DNA from: Notolepis coatsorum
Lineage: Eukaryota; Chordata; Actinopteri; Aulopiformes; Paralepididae
DNA: 64,000 nt
Assembly: GCA_963971535.1 (NCBI GenBank)
Contig: OZ020594.1
Coordinates: 113,261,474-113,325,473 of the forward strand
Direction of reading: 5' to 3'
Part shown: positions 1-12,383 of the stretch, piece after piece
Layout: each line of letters opens with the position of its first letter
How positions within the stretch are numbered: position 1 is the stretch's first letter
Translations under genes and position numbers: made by a program
Notes under the pieces: model-generated
Told to the model about the DNA's origin: nothing
Databases searched by the model: none
What the model saw: only the letters and a program-made list of their open reading frames with translations

Positions 1-1829
1 GACCGCAGCAGTTCAAAGAGGCAGTTGTTCGGGTGGCTCGAGTCCTTAATAATTCTCTTAGCCTTCCCCCTGCACCGCTTGTTGTAAATGTTCTGGAGGG
101 TGGGAAGCCCCCCTCCAATTGTGCGTTCGGCTGAACGTGTCACTCTTTGTAGTCTGCTACGGTCTTGTGCAGTGCTATTCCCAAACCAGGAGGTGATGTT
201 GCCAGTCAGGATGCTCTCTATTGTACATGAGTAGAAGTTCCTAAGGATCTTCTGACTGACTTGGAACTTCCTTAGGCGCCTGAGGAAGTAGAGGCGTTGT
301 CGTGCCTTCTTCACAACACTGTCAATGTGTGTGGTCCATGTCAAGTCCTCGGATATGTGGGCTCCGAGGTACTTGAAACTGTTCACTCTCTCAACCAGTG
401 CCCCGTCGATGCTGAGGGGGCTGTAGTCCTTGACCCCCGACCTCCTGAAGTCCACAATCATCTCTTTTGTTTTGCTGACGTTCAGGGAGAGGCAGTTCTC
501 CTGACACCACTGTGACAGATTCTCTACCTCTTCCAGGTAGGCCCTCTCGTCGTTGGCAGAGATCAGGCCCACCACTACTGTGTCATCAGCAAATTTGATG
601 ATTGTGTTGTTGTTCCGCTGTGCCACGCAGTCATGTGTGTACAGGGAGTAGAGGAGGGGGCTCAGAACACAGCCCTGGGGGGCCCCTATGTTGAGCGTGA
701 TGGATGAGGAGGTGCAGTTGCCTGCTCTTACCACCTGGGGTCTGCCCGTCAGGAAGTCCAGGACCCACTGGCAGAGGTCATAGTTCAAGCCCAGGTCCCT
801 GAGCTTGGCTATGAGTTTGGAGGGGACTATGGTATTGAATGCTGAGCTGTAGTCGATGAACAGCATTCTCACATAGTTCCCCTGCCTCTTGTCCAGGTGT
901 GATGCTGCTGTGTGCAGCACATGGGCTATGGCGTCCTCCGTGGACCTGTTGGGGCGATATGCAAATTGCAGGGGGTCCAGGTTGATGGGGAGGGAGGAAC
1001 AGATGTAGCCCTTCACTAGATCCTCAAAGCACTTCATGGCTATGGAGGTGAGGGCTACAGGGCGGTAGTCGTTGAGGCAAGCGGGCGTAGATTTTTTGGG
1101 TACAGGGATGATGGTGGACTTCTTCAGACAGGTGGGGATGACAGCCTGTTCCAAGGACAGGTTGAAGATGTCAGTGAATACCGGGGCCAGTTGGTCGGCA
1201 CAGACTTTTAGGACGCGGCCGGGGATGCCGTCCGGTCCTGCTGCCTTCCTGATATTCACTTTTTTAAAGATCCGTCTCACCTCATTCTCTGTTACCCTGA
1301 ACACTGAGTCTCCATCAGCAGACCCCCCCCCCATTGCCGTGGTTTGTAGGCTGGTGTTGTTATTCACAGCCTCAAACCTCGCATAGAAGGAATTGAGATC
1401 ATTTGCTAAGGAGATGTCACTGTTCAGTTTGAGGGGGGTGCCTTTGTAATCTGTCATTGTTCTGAGGCCCTGCCACATGCCTCTAGAGTCAGCCTGTTCA
1501 AACTGAAGTTCAACTTTATCCCTGTAACGCCGTTTTGCCTCTATTACTGCTCTCCTGACGTTGTATCTTGCCGTCTTGTGTTCTTCCATGTTGCCTGTCA
1601 CCAGCCCCGTGTTGTATGCTGATGTGCGCACTTTCAGAGCCTCACGGACGGATTTATCTACCCAGGGCTTTTGATTTGGGTAGATTCTAATTGTGGTAGA
1701 GGGGATTGTTTCTTCTACCAGAGTACAGACAAAGTCAAGCACCGTTTCAGTGTATTCGTTAATATTGGATGTGTTATCACGGAATACCCTCCAGTCTGTG
1801 CATTCAAGTGCAGCTTGGAGTGCCTCCCC
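1..1829 (-). mobile_element. L2/CR1-clade LINE, ORF2 reverse transcriptase region, runs off window start
   Basis: Read on the reverse strand, one frame (codon low coordinate divisible by 3) is open from about 1829 down to position 1, roughly 609 codons, and is cut by the window edge. It begins inside the linker after the endonuclease, continues through a fingers region with AAGPDGIPG and SSAFNTI, the motif-C box FADD (near 590), and the thumb region containing FKYLGAHISEDLTWT. This order is the ORF2 of L2-like non-LTR retrotransposons, which copy themselves by target-primed reverse transcription. The poly-C run at 1323-1332 keeps the frame. The 5' side is lost: the frame meets TGA at the first 30-bp minisatellite unit. 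A second copy lies at 32885-33708 and a 3' copy at 30030-31061. Family certain at clade level; exact family name not known. Confidence 0.9.
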
Positions 1830-1830
1830 A

Positions 1831-2113
1831 GGTCACGAAGACATGGGGATCAGTCTGAAAGGTCACGAAGACATGGGGATCAGTCTGAAAGGTCATGAAG
1901 ACATGGGGATCAGTCTGAAAGGTCACGAAGACATGGGGATCAGTCTGAAAGGTCACAAAGACATGGGGATCAGTCTGAAAGGTCATGAAGACATGGGGAT
2001 CAGTCTGAAAGGTCATGAAGACATGGGGATCAGTCTGAAAGGTCATGAAGACATGGGGATCAGTCTGAAAGGTCACGAAGACATGGGGATCAGTCTGAAA
2101 GGTCACGAAGACG
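1831..2113. repeat. 30-bp minisatellite, 9 copies plus a partial
   Basis: Nine head-to-tail 30-bp units start at 1831, 1861 and so on to 2071, with a partial unit after 2101. Variation is almost only at one CAC/CAT position. Because 30 is divisible by 3, frames stay open through it on both strands, which gives spurious repetitive ORFs. It lies about 80 bp downstream of the PHLDB-type stop codon, so it may be in that gene's 3' UTR, and directly abuts the truncated LINE. Confidence 0.95.
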
Positions 2114-2192
2114 CGCGGATCAGGAGCTGTAGTCCCGGCTGGCGTCCGAGCCGCTGTGCCTCAGCAGTATCCCGCCGCCCCTGGCCGCATCA

Positions 2193-2815
<623 letters not shown>

Positions 2816-2869
2816 GATAAAAATAATTAAGTCCAGAAGCAACTGCTGATAATTCCATGGCAAAATCAA

Positions 2870-4616
2870 CATGTAGGTCTCTCTCACTCTCACGTGTAGG
2901 TCTCTCTCACTCACACACGTATGTCTCTCTCTCTTTCACATGTAGGTCTCCCTCTCACACGTATGTATCTCTCTCTTTCACATGTGTAGGTCTCTCTCTT
3001 TCACACATGTAGGTCTCTCTCTTTCACATGTGTAGGTCTCTCTCACTCACACATGTATGTATCTCTCACTCACACATGTAGGTCTCTCTCACTCACACAT
3101 GTATGTCTCTCTCACTCACACATGTAGGTCTCTCTCACTCACACATGTATGTCTCTCACTCACACATGTAGGTCTCTCTCTTTCACACATGTATGTCTCT
3201 CTCACTCACACGTGTAGGTCTCTCTCACTCACACATGTAGGTCTCTCTCACTCACACGTGTAGGTCTCTCACTCACACATGTAGGTCTCTCTCACTCACA
3301 CATGTAGGTCTCTCTCACTCACACATGTATGTCTCTCTCACTCACACATGTAGGTCTCTCTCACTCACACATGTAGGTCTCTCTCACTCACACATGTATG
3401 TCTCTCTCACTCACACATGTAGGTATCTCTCTTTCACACATGTATGTCTCTCTCACTCACACGTGTAGGTCTCTCTCACTCACACATGTAGGTCTCTCTC
3501 TCACTCACACATGTAGGTCTCTCTCACTCACACATGTAGATCTCTCTCACTCACACATGTAGGTCTCTCTCTCTTTCACACGTGTAGGTCTCTCTCACTC
3601 ACACGTGTAGGTCTCTCTCTCTTTCACACGTGTAGGTCTCTCTCTTTCACACGTGTATGTCTCTCTCACTCACACGTGTAGGTCTCTCTCACTCACACTT
3701 GTAGGTCTTTCTTTCACACGTGTAGGTCTCTCTCACTCACATATGTAGGTCTCCCTCTCACACACGTGTAGGTCTCTCTCTTTCACACATGTAGGTATCT
3801 CTCACTCACACGTGTAGGTCTCTCTTTCACATGTGTAGGTCTCTCTCACTCACATATGTAGGTATCTCTCTCTCACACATGTAGGTCTCTCTCTTTCACA
3901 CGTGTAGGCCTCTCTCACTCACACGTGTAGGTCTCTCTCTCTTTCACATGTGTAGGTCTCTCTCACTCACACATGTAGGTCTCTCTCACTCACACGTGTA
4001 GGTCTCTCTCTCTTTCACACGTGTATGTCTCTCTCTCATTCACACGTGTAGGTATCTCTCTTTCACACATGTAGGTCTCTCTCACTCACACGTGTAGGTC
4101 TCTCTCTTTCACACGTGTAGGTCTCTCTCTCTTTCACACATGTAGGTCTCTCTCTCTTTCACACATGTAGGTCTCTCACTCACACATGTAGATCTCTCTC
4201 ATTCACACGTGTAGGTCTCTCTCACTCACACATGTAGGTCTCTCTCTTTCACACATGTAGGTCTCTCTCACTCACACATGTAGGTCTCTCTCTCTTTCAC
4301 ACGTGTAGGTCTCTCTCTCTTTCACACATGTATGTCTCTCTCTCTCTCTTTCACACATGTAGGTCTCTCACTCACACATGTAGGTCTCTCTCACTCACAC
4401 ATGTAGATCTCTCTCACTCACACATGTAGGTCTCTCTCATTCACACGTGTAGGTCTCTCTCATTCACACATGTAGGTCTCTCTCTCTTTCACACGTGTAG
4501 GTCTCTCTCATTCACACATGTAGGTCTCTCTCTCTTTCACACGTGTATGTCTCTCTCACTCACACGTGTAGGTCTCTCTCACTCACACATGTAGATCTCT
4601 CTCTCTTTCACACATA
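2870..4616. repeat. Variable ~20-25-bp satellite-like array, first part
   Basis: More than 70 imperfect units of the form GTAGGTCTCTCTCACTCACA plus an ACATGT or ACGTGT core. Units alternate ACTCACAC and TTTCACAC variants, and the number of TC dinucleotides varies. The ACATGT/ACGTGT palindrome recurs once per unit. The array resumes after the DNA element at 4619-5829. It lies in the last intron of the PHLDB-type gene. Confidence 0.93.
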
Positions 4617-4618
4617 TA

Positions 4619-5829
4619 CCGTACTTTTCGCACTATAAGCCGCACCTGAATATAAGCCGCAGCAGCTAAATTGAATGATGTGTATATATATAAGCCACAC
4701 TGGACTATAAGCCGCAGGTGTTTTAATGTTTAATTACCATATGTAAGGGTTCGTGCACAGAGGGGATTGTCGGGAAAGAGATGGCTGTTTGAGGAAGCTC
4801 CCATTTATTAACATTTTTGTTTAAACAGTAACGGTAGCTAGCTACTAACGATAGCTACTTAGCCAACACTAGGTAGCTACTAACGTTAGCTCACGGAACG
4901 ATAGCTACTTGTCTTAGCCAACACTAGGTAGCTACTAACGTTAGCTCACGGAACGATAGAGCCAACACTAGGTAGCAATCGTCCCGGGAGCTGTACCTGG
5001 CTGGTTGCTGGCTAACTAACGTGGCTACTCGTCCCGGGAGCAAACGTCTCTGTCTGGCTGGTTGCTGGCTAACTAACGTAGCTACTCATCCCGGGAGCAA
5101 ACGGCGTTGCCTGGCTGGTTGCTGGCTAACTAACGTGGCTACTCGTCCCGGGAGCTAACGTCTCTGTCTGGCTGGTTGCTGGCTAACTAACGTGGCTACT
5201 CGTCCCGGGAGCAAACGGCGCTGCCTGGCTGGTTGCTGGCTAACTAACGTGGCTACTCGTCCCGGGAGCTAACGTCTCTGTCTGGCTGGTTGCTGGCTAA
5301 CTAACGTAGCTACTCGTCCCGGGAGCTAACGCCGCTGCCTGGCTGGTTGCTGGCTAACTAACGTGGCTACTCGTCCCGGGAGCAAACGGCGCTGCCTGGC
5401 TGGTTGCTGGCTAACTAACGTGGCTACTCGTCCCGGGAGCTAACGGCGCTGCCTGGCTGGTTGTTGGCTAACTAACGTGGCTAATCATCCCGGGAGCTAA
5501 CGTCTGGCTGGTTGCTGGCTAACTAACGTGGCTACTAGTCCCGGGAGCTAACGGCGCTGCCTGGCTGGTTGTTGGCTAACTAACGTGGCTAATCATCCCG
5601 GGAGCTAACGTCTGGCTGGTTGCTGGCTATGCACTTGACTGTGAGACGGAGGAGGAGGGGCAAGGCGTGCACTGCTGCAGCAGATTTAGGAGTCTGATCT
5701 GACGGTCACAGAGCTGAGGGAGCGAGCCCAGTTAGCTGTAAAAATCCATAGATTAGCCGCACCGTTATATAAGCCGCAGGGTCGAAAAAGGGGGGGGAAA
5801 AGCCGCGGCTTATAGTCCGAAAAGTACGG
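4619..5829. mobile_element. TA-flanked non-autonomous DNA element (1211 bp) inside the satellite array
   Basis: Terminal inverted repeats CCGTACTTTTCG (left) and CGAAAAGTACGG (right) are flanked by TA on both sides, and subterminal TATAAGCCGC motifs face each other. The surrounding satellite array is identical in type on both sides, so the insertion is unambiguous. No transposase ORF is present. The TA target suggests Tc1/mariner-type mobilisation, but this is inference. The middle is filled with tandem repeats (see 4985-5630), and a ~70-bp direct repeat around TAGCTACTAACGTTAGC lies at 4806-4965. Confidence 0.85.
4985..5630. repeat. ~57-bp tandem repeat inside the TA-flanked element
   Basis: About eleven units, each carrying TCCCGGGAGC, GGCTGGTTGCTGGCTAACTA and ACGTGGCTACTCG, with variants ACGTCTCTGTCT and ACGGCGCTGCCT. 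It lies wholly within the TIR element 4619-5829, so it was either amplified in place or carried in. Confidence 0.9.
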
Positions 5830-5831
5830 TA

Positions 5832-6787
5832 GGTCTCTCTCACTCACACGTCTAGGTCTCTCTCACTCACACATGTAGGTCTCTCTTTCACACGTGTAGG
5901 TATCTCTCTCTTTCACACGTGTACATCTCTCTCTCTTTCACACATGTAGGTCTCTCTCACTCACACATGTAGGTCTCTCTCTTTCACACATGTAGGTCTC
6001 TCTCTTTCACACGTGTAGGTCTCTCTCTTTCACACGTGTAGGTCTCTCTCTTTCACACATGTAGGTCTCTCTCACTCACACATGTAGGTCTCTCTCTTTC
6101 ACACATGTAGGTCTCTCTCTTTCACATGTGTAGGTATCTCTCTCTTTCACATGTGTAGGTATCTCTCTTTCACACGTGTAGGTCTCTCTCTCACACGTGT
6201 GGGTCTCTCTCTTTCACACGTGTAGGTATCTCTCTCTTTCACACGTGTAGGTCTCTCTCACTCACACGTGTAGGTCTCTCTCACACACACATGTAGGTCT
6301 CTCTCTCTTTCACACGTGTAGGTCTCTCTCTTTCACACGTGTAGGTCTCTCTCTTTCACACGTGTAGGTCTCTCTCTCTCTTTCACACGTGTAGGTCTCT
6401 CTCTCTCACACACGTGTATGTCTCTCTCTCGCTCACACATGTAGGTCTCTCTCTTTCACACATGTAGGTATCTCTCTTTCACACGTGTAGGTCTCTCTCT
6501 TTCACACGTGTAGGTCTCTCTCTCTCTTTCACACGTGTAGGTCTCTCTCTCTCACACGTGTAGGTCTCTCTCTCGCTCACACATGTAGGTCTCTCTCTCT
6601 TTCACACGTGTAGGTCTCTCTCTCTTTCACACGTGTAGGTCTCTCTCTCGCTCACACATGTAGGCCTCTCTCTCTTTCACACGTGTAGGTCTCTCTCTCT
6701 TTCACACGTGTAGGTCTCTCTCTCTCACACGTGTAGGTCTCTCTCACTCACACGTGTAGGTCTCTCTCTCTTTCACACGTGTGCACG

Positions 6788-6790
<3 letters not shown>
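5832..6790. repeat. Variable ~20-25-bp satellite-like array, second part
   Basis: About 40 more units of the array at 2870-4616, here dominated by the TTTCACACGTGTAGG variant, with several TCTCTCGCTCACAC units near 6420-6660 not seen in the first part. Confidence 0.93.

Positions 6791-6848
<58 letters not shown>
6791..6848. repeat. (GA)n microsatellite
   Basis: An uninterrupted GA run of nearly 60 bp follows directly on the satellite array. Confidence 0.95.
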
Positions 6849-6849
<1 letters not shown>

Positions 6850-6917
6850 ACAGTGAGATTCATTCCAGGTGTTTCTTTTTATGTGGAAATAAGAAGAAGA
6901 AAACTGTTGCCAGATCA

Positions 6918-7142
<225 letters not shown>

Positions 7143-7339
7143 TTACAAGGATTAATGTAAATGCACATTGTTTATAATTTTTTATTTTAACACCGCGTCA
7201 CAAAGATGCCAATCAATTTACACACAGTGCATTTCCCACGAGCCGCCACCAGGGGCAGAGCGGTGACTAACTGTGAGTGAGTTAAAACCCTCTGAGGTCT
7301 GAGCTATTTTGAGATATGTGACCCCAGTGTTTCCCACAG

Positions 7340-7742
7340 GATCTTTTAAGACTGTGGTGGGAGAACCTTGGACCCCCCCCCCCCCCCCCCAACCACCTCC
7401 AATGTACAGTCCCACCCCCACCTACCCAATCCAATGTACAGTTTCTACGCCTAATGTATATACTCTTTTCTTTCTGGACTCTTTTTGTATCACAAATACA
7501 GTACTGTAATTGCAAATCTGGTATGTCATAAATGTATAGATGTAGCAGTACTGTCTATCTGTATGTCATGTATGTCATATATGTTACGATGAATTGGAAA
7601 TGGGGGACCCTGGTGTAAACAAGTCGAAAGTCTTTCTCTGGTCTGCATCCCCTTAACAATTGTATGTATTGAGCTGTACTGCACTGTACCCATTCTGCAA
7701 TCTGTTAATAAAGTTTTCATTCATTCATTCATTCATTCATTC
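7340..7742 (+). mobile_element. Short interspersed repeat with (ATTC)n tail, fullest copy
   Basis: About 400 bp ending AATAAAGTTTTCATTCATTC. It contains the recurrent block GGTCTGCATCCCCTTAACAA, then GTACCCATTCTGCAATCTGT. The same block recurs at 15395-15475, 15516-15794, 20699-20845, 21483-21555, 29546-32650 (split), 33712-33830, 35386-35469 and 39837-40135. The simple 3' tail and lack of coding capacity fit a SINE or the 3' end of a LINE. No tRNA promoter is seen at its 5' side. A poly-C tract (7373-7390) lies near the start. Confidence 0.75.
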
Positions 7743-7745
7743 ACC

Positions 7746-8705
7746 CCCCCCCCCCTTTTTTTGGTACATTTAAAAGTTAAATGCATCAATCTGGTGCACT
7801 TTGAGAGCAACATAAAGAGGCTAGATCTAGGATGAACTTTGTGATCAAAACACAAAATCGACTGGACTAGAGCAGACATTTGAGCCATCAAAGAAATTGA
7901 GCAAAAGTGGTTACCAGTGTTGAACTGGTTTATTTTTTAGAAAATAAAAAAATATACTGGATTACTAATACGACTACTACCACTGCCAATACTACTGATA
8001 CATCCCTATTGGCAAACTTTATATTAAAAAATATATAAAAAAAAAAGAAAATGTAAAATTAAATACATTTTAAAATGTTCGGTTCATTATAAAAGTTAGT
8101 AGTATAGTATATTATGTGTCCTTATGCACGCTAGAGAAGCGGGCTGAAACATCGCTTATCCGTGTCTTGCTCCGCGCCAACGGCACGCACACACACACAC
8201 ACGCTCCGATGGCGGTGAAAGGAACATCTGATTACCCCAAGACTGGTAACATAGAGTCCTTACCTCACATCAGATGTTCTGCAAAAAGATTAATCCAATT
8301 CCTGATCGCCATTCCAAATATTGATCGCGTTTATTGATCCAATGTTATATATCCAAAACACATAATCCAAGCTGCTCCCAGTCTCCTCAGTCAATGTGGT
8401 AACACGATACTGCATGCCCGAAAAGGAAAACCTGGACCAGCCTTTTTTTTTTAATGCACATCCCCGGCCAATCCAAACCAATGATGTGCAATACCATCCG
8501 GGAGACGATAGGCGGCGGTATTTGCCCTTTTGCGAGCTCAGACCCATTCCCAACGATAACATCAGGTTGGATGGATGAAAATGAATGGATATCGCTAATA
8601 AAAGAAATAACAATTAAAACCCGACTATACTCGTGATTGGTGCTCGAGCGTCGTCGAGTTAACCCGACTATACTCGTGACTGGCGTCCAATGAGTTAATG
8701 GGAAA
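7746..8705. other. PHLDB-type intron sequence without recognised genes
   Basis: AT-rich at first (7900-8110), then a short (CA)n at 8188-8203. A segment at 8635-8690 repeats CCCGACTATACTCGTGA twice. No exon, TIR or conserved protein could be recognised. Confidence 0.6.
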
Positions 8706-9437
8706 CACTGGACCCAGAACAGTTACAGCATCACATCACATCATGGATCCTACACTGGCCCCAGAACAGTTACAGCATCACATCACATCATGGATCCTAC
8801 ACTGGCCCCAGAACAGTTACAGCATCACATCACATCACATCATGGATCCTACACTGGCCCCAGAACAGTTACAGCATCACATCACATCACATCATGGATC
8901 CTACACTGGCCCCAGAACAGTTACAGCATCACATCACATCACATCATGGATCCTACACTGGCCCCAGAACAGTTACAGCATCACATCACATCACATCATG
9001 GATCCTACACTGGCCCCAGAACAGTTACAGCATCACATCACATCACATCATGGATCCTACACTGGCCCCAGAACAGTTACAGCATCACATCACATCACAT
9101 CATGGATCCTACACTGGCCCCAGAACAGTTACAGCATCACATCACATCACATCATGGATCCTACACTGGCCCCAGAACAGTTACAGCATCACATCACATC
9201 ACATCATGGATCCTACACTGGCCCCAGAACAGTTACAGCATCACATCACATCACATCATGGATCCTACACTGGCCCCAGAACAGTTACAGCATCACATCA
9301 CATCACATCATGGATCCTACACTGGCCCCAGAACAGTTACAGCATCACATCACATCATGGATCCTACACTGGCCCCAGAACAGTTACAGCATCACATCAC
9401 ATCACATCATGGATCCTACACTGGCCCCAGAACAGTT
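8706..9437. repeat. 52-bp (and 47-bp) minisatellite ending at a splice donor
   Basis: About 14 units containing GGATCCTACACTGGCCCCAG, AACAGTTACAG and two or three CATCA repeats; the shorter units lack one CATCA. On the reverse strand the last unit begins at intron position about +6 of the exon 9443-9662 (donor GTAGGAACTGTTCTGGGGCC), so the array is built from the first bases of the intron. ORFs through it are artefacts of the period. Confidence 0.95.
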
Positions 9438-9442
9438 CCTAC

Positions 9443-9662
9443 CCGCGTAGTAAGACAGCGTCCGGCGGTTGCGGTCGAAGACGAACCAGCGTTTCTTCCA
9501 GGTCTTGATCCCGCCCCCCATCTTGACCAGGTAGCCCCGACAGGTCTTCTCTGTGATTGACAGGTGGAAGCAGGTGTCCGCGCTGTGGCCCGCCCCCTCG
9601 ATGTGGGCGCGCAGGTCGAAGTCGTCCTTACGCACCGGCAGGTAACGGGTCAGGGGTCGAGA
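9443..9662 (-). CDS. phldb2-like: PHLDB/LL5-type gene, exon with the start of the PH domain
   Basis: Reverse-strand exon of 220 nt, opened by acceptor CTCTCCAG (9663-9670) and closed by donor GTAGGA (9442 downward). It encodes SRPLTRYLPVRKDDFDLRAH, then an acidic linker with [16 protein letters not shown], then [20 protein letters not shown] ending in YAG/D across the junction. [23 protein letters not shown] is the beta1-beta2 start of the PHLDB PH domain; the basic KTWKKRW stretch is the phosphoinositide-binding loop in PH domains. The three exons together give about 149 residues, a complete PH domain and C-terminus. No further upstream exon was recognised in the remaining 54 kb, so the upstream intron may be very long or the other exons too divergent to see. 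Confidence 0.9.
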
Positions 9663-9901
9663 CTGGAGAGGTCAGATAGAGGGGTCAGAGGTCAGACTGG
9701 AGAGTTCAGATAGAGGCTGTTATCAGAGGTCAGAGGTCAGACTGGAGAGCAGAGAGGTCAGATAGAGGTTTGATGATAAAATAATAATAACCTGATGATG
9801 ACATCACACCCCAGTAATATTTGGTACAACGTGATGAATGACTCAAGCATGCTTTGTTTTTCACATTACTGAAATTATGTCACGGTTTGAGTGTTAAATG
9901 T

Positions 9902-10529
9902 ATTAAAGGGTTAACCCTTTACTACCACACTACAGAAGGTTAACCCTTTCACTACCACACTACAGAAGGTTAACCCTTTACTACCACACTACAGAAGGTT
10001 AACCCTTTACTACCACACTACAGAAGGTTAACCCTTTACTACCACACTACAGAAGGTTAACCCTTTACTACCACACTACAGAAGGTTAACCCTTTACTAC
10101 CACACTACAGAAGGTTAACCTTTCACTAACACACTACAGAAGGTTAACCCTTTCACTACCACACTATAGAAGGTTAACCATTTCACTACCACACTACAGA
10201 AGGTTAACCCTTTCACTACCACACTACAGAAGGTTAACCCTTTCACTACCACACTACAGAAGGTTAACCCTTTCACTACCACACTACAGAAGGTTAACCC
10301 TTTACTATCACACTACAGAAGGTTAACCCTTTACTATCACACTACAGAAGGTTAACCCTTTCACTACCACACTACAGAAGGTTAACCCTTTCACTACCAC
10401 ACTACAGAAGGTTAACCCTTTCACTACCACACTACAGAAGGTTAACCCTTTCACTACCACACTACAGAAGGTTAACCCTTTACTATCACACTACAGAAGG
10501 TTAACCCTTTACTATCACACTACAGAAGG
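9902..10529. repeat. ~31-bp minisatellite, about 20 copies
   Basis: Unit GGTTAACCCTTTCACTACCA plus CACTACAGAA. Units lacking one C (CTTTACTACC) and ACTATCAC variants occur in blocks. The unit closely resembles the arms of the hairpin at 62184-62265. Confidence 0.95.
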
Positions 10530-10700
10530 CCTGGTGGTGGAGCTGGACTAGGCCTGGTGGTGGAGCTGCTGCTGTAGCCTGGACTAGGCCTGGTGGTGGA
10601 GCTGGACTAGGCCTGGTGGTGGAGCTGGACTAGGCCTGGTGGTGGAGCTGGACTAGGCCTGATGGTGGAGCTGGACTAGGCCTGGTGGTGGAGCAGGACA
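10530..10700. repeat. 23-bp minisatellite, about 7 copies
   Basis: Units of GGCCTGGTGGTGGAGCTGGA plus CTA, one unit expanded with CTGCTGTAGCC. It follows the 31-bp array without a gap. Confidence 0.93.
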
Positions 10701-12000
10701 TGGTCAGATGGGAGTGCTGGGACAGTTAAGTTGAGAGGGCTGTGGGAAATGTCTGCAGAGGGATGTGGATTCTGCACCCAGAACGGGGGAGTCATAGCGT
10801 CGTTCTACAAGGGTGGAAATGTGGCAAATCAAATCAAATCAAATTTATTTATAGGGCCCGACAACACACGTTAATGTCCCCATGGGCCGTACAGGTCTTC
10901 TTTAAACAGGTCAAGAAGACAACATAACAATAAGTCAAGAACAGAACAAGAACACCATAGGGTCCAAACATTTTTTAGATGAATGCAAATAAATGAAAGA
11001 ATGCAAGCACTCCCAGACATACCCCACGCGAAGGTAAGGAAAAACTCACTAAAACCTAACAATAGGGAAAAAAGCTCCACAGGCAGTGTGGAGGAGAGAA
11101 ACCTTAGAAGGGCCGTTCAAGGGGGGATCTCCCTTCTTAGATGTTGGTGATAGTAGTGTTGCAGACGGACAGTTGGTAAGCATGCACTCATGTGTGTGGT
11201 GAAACACAGATGAGTGCATGCAATAGCAACTGTACATTTTGAAAAATTAAAGATAGAGCTAATAGCGATAGCAACTGAACATTTTGAAAGATTAAAGATA
11301 GAGTTGATAGCGGATCTATTTGAGGCACAGGGGCGGCGCAGAGAGGGTCACGTCCTCCCCGTCTTAGTCACGGGACATTCAACACTCCGGTCGTTGCTCA
11401 GGGACAGCCGGAGACAGGGAGATAGGGGGTGGCGCAGAGAGGGTCGCGAACTCCCCGACATCATCGCGGGACATCCGGCACTCCGGTCACCACTACGAGA
11501 CCTCCGGAGACAGGGGGGCACGCAGAGGGGGTCGCAATCTCCCGGCCTTCGTCACGGGACGTCCAACACTCCGGACAACACTCCAGGACAGCAAGTCATA
11601 GGAAGACAGGGAGACGGGACAGGCGTTAGACAGCTCATGAGATTGTAGTAGGCGGACATAGCAATAGATACAAGTGGTAGGCATATATGTGAATGGAGTA
11701 GATATATGAAGTAAGCGTATTATGTGAATAGAATAGAAGTACTTAACCCAGCAATGAAACCGCGTTGACTGTTAATCTGTTAACAGTCTGTTAATCAGTT
11801 GACAGGACCACGGACAGACGGCGGAGAATAACTGATCCAAGGCCTCGGAGGTGCATGTAGAGCAGTCACTACAAGCTTGGCCAAGACCCCGAGGCATCCA
11901 TCACCTTGGTCAGCGCCAGGAGACGGGTACTCAGAGAGAAGGGGGAGGGAGGGGGGGGGGGGGGAAGAGTTAGAGAGTTTCCATGTTTGTGGTGCTGCAA

Positions 12001-12350
12001 AGGAGCAGACATGTAGTACCCTGTAGTGCCATGTAGTACCCCGTAGTGCCATGTAGTACCCTATAGTACCCCATAGTGCCATGTAGTACCCCGTAGTATC
12101 CTGTAGTACCCTGTAGTGCCATGTAGTACCCTGTGGTGCCTTGTGGTACCATGTAGTACCCCGTAGTGCCATGTAGTTCCATGTAGTGCCATGTAGAGCT
12201 ATGTAAGCCATGTAGTACCCTGTAATGCCATGCAGTACCATGTAGTACTCTGTGGTACCATGTAGTACCCTGTACCCTAACTAAACTACCCTATAGTAAA
12301 CTACCCAGTGGTACCATGTAGTACCCTGTACCATAACTAAACTACACAGA
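12001..12350. repeat. Copy-specific ~10/20-bp expansion in the LINE 3' UTR
   Basis: Repeats of CATGTAGTACCCTGTAGTGC with many variants. In the related copy at 50510-50530 this place holds only a short GCACTACAAACATG stretch, so the array grew after insertion. Confidence 0.85.
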
Positions 12351-12383
12351 TTAATCTAAAGGTCAGTCCCCGACCAGGTGAGA

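Noticed and set aside
297..1386. Forward ORFs at 297-515 and 1072-1386
   Set aside because: They are antisense shadows of the reverse-strand LINE RT frame.
8698..9560. Three long overlapping forward ORFs of HHITS/HIMDPTLAPEQ type
   Set aside because: They are translations of the 52-bp minisatellite in its three frames and run antisense into the PH-domain exon.
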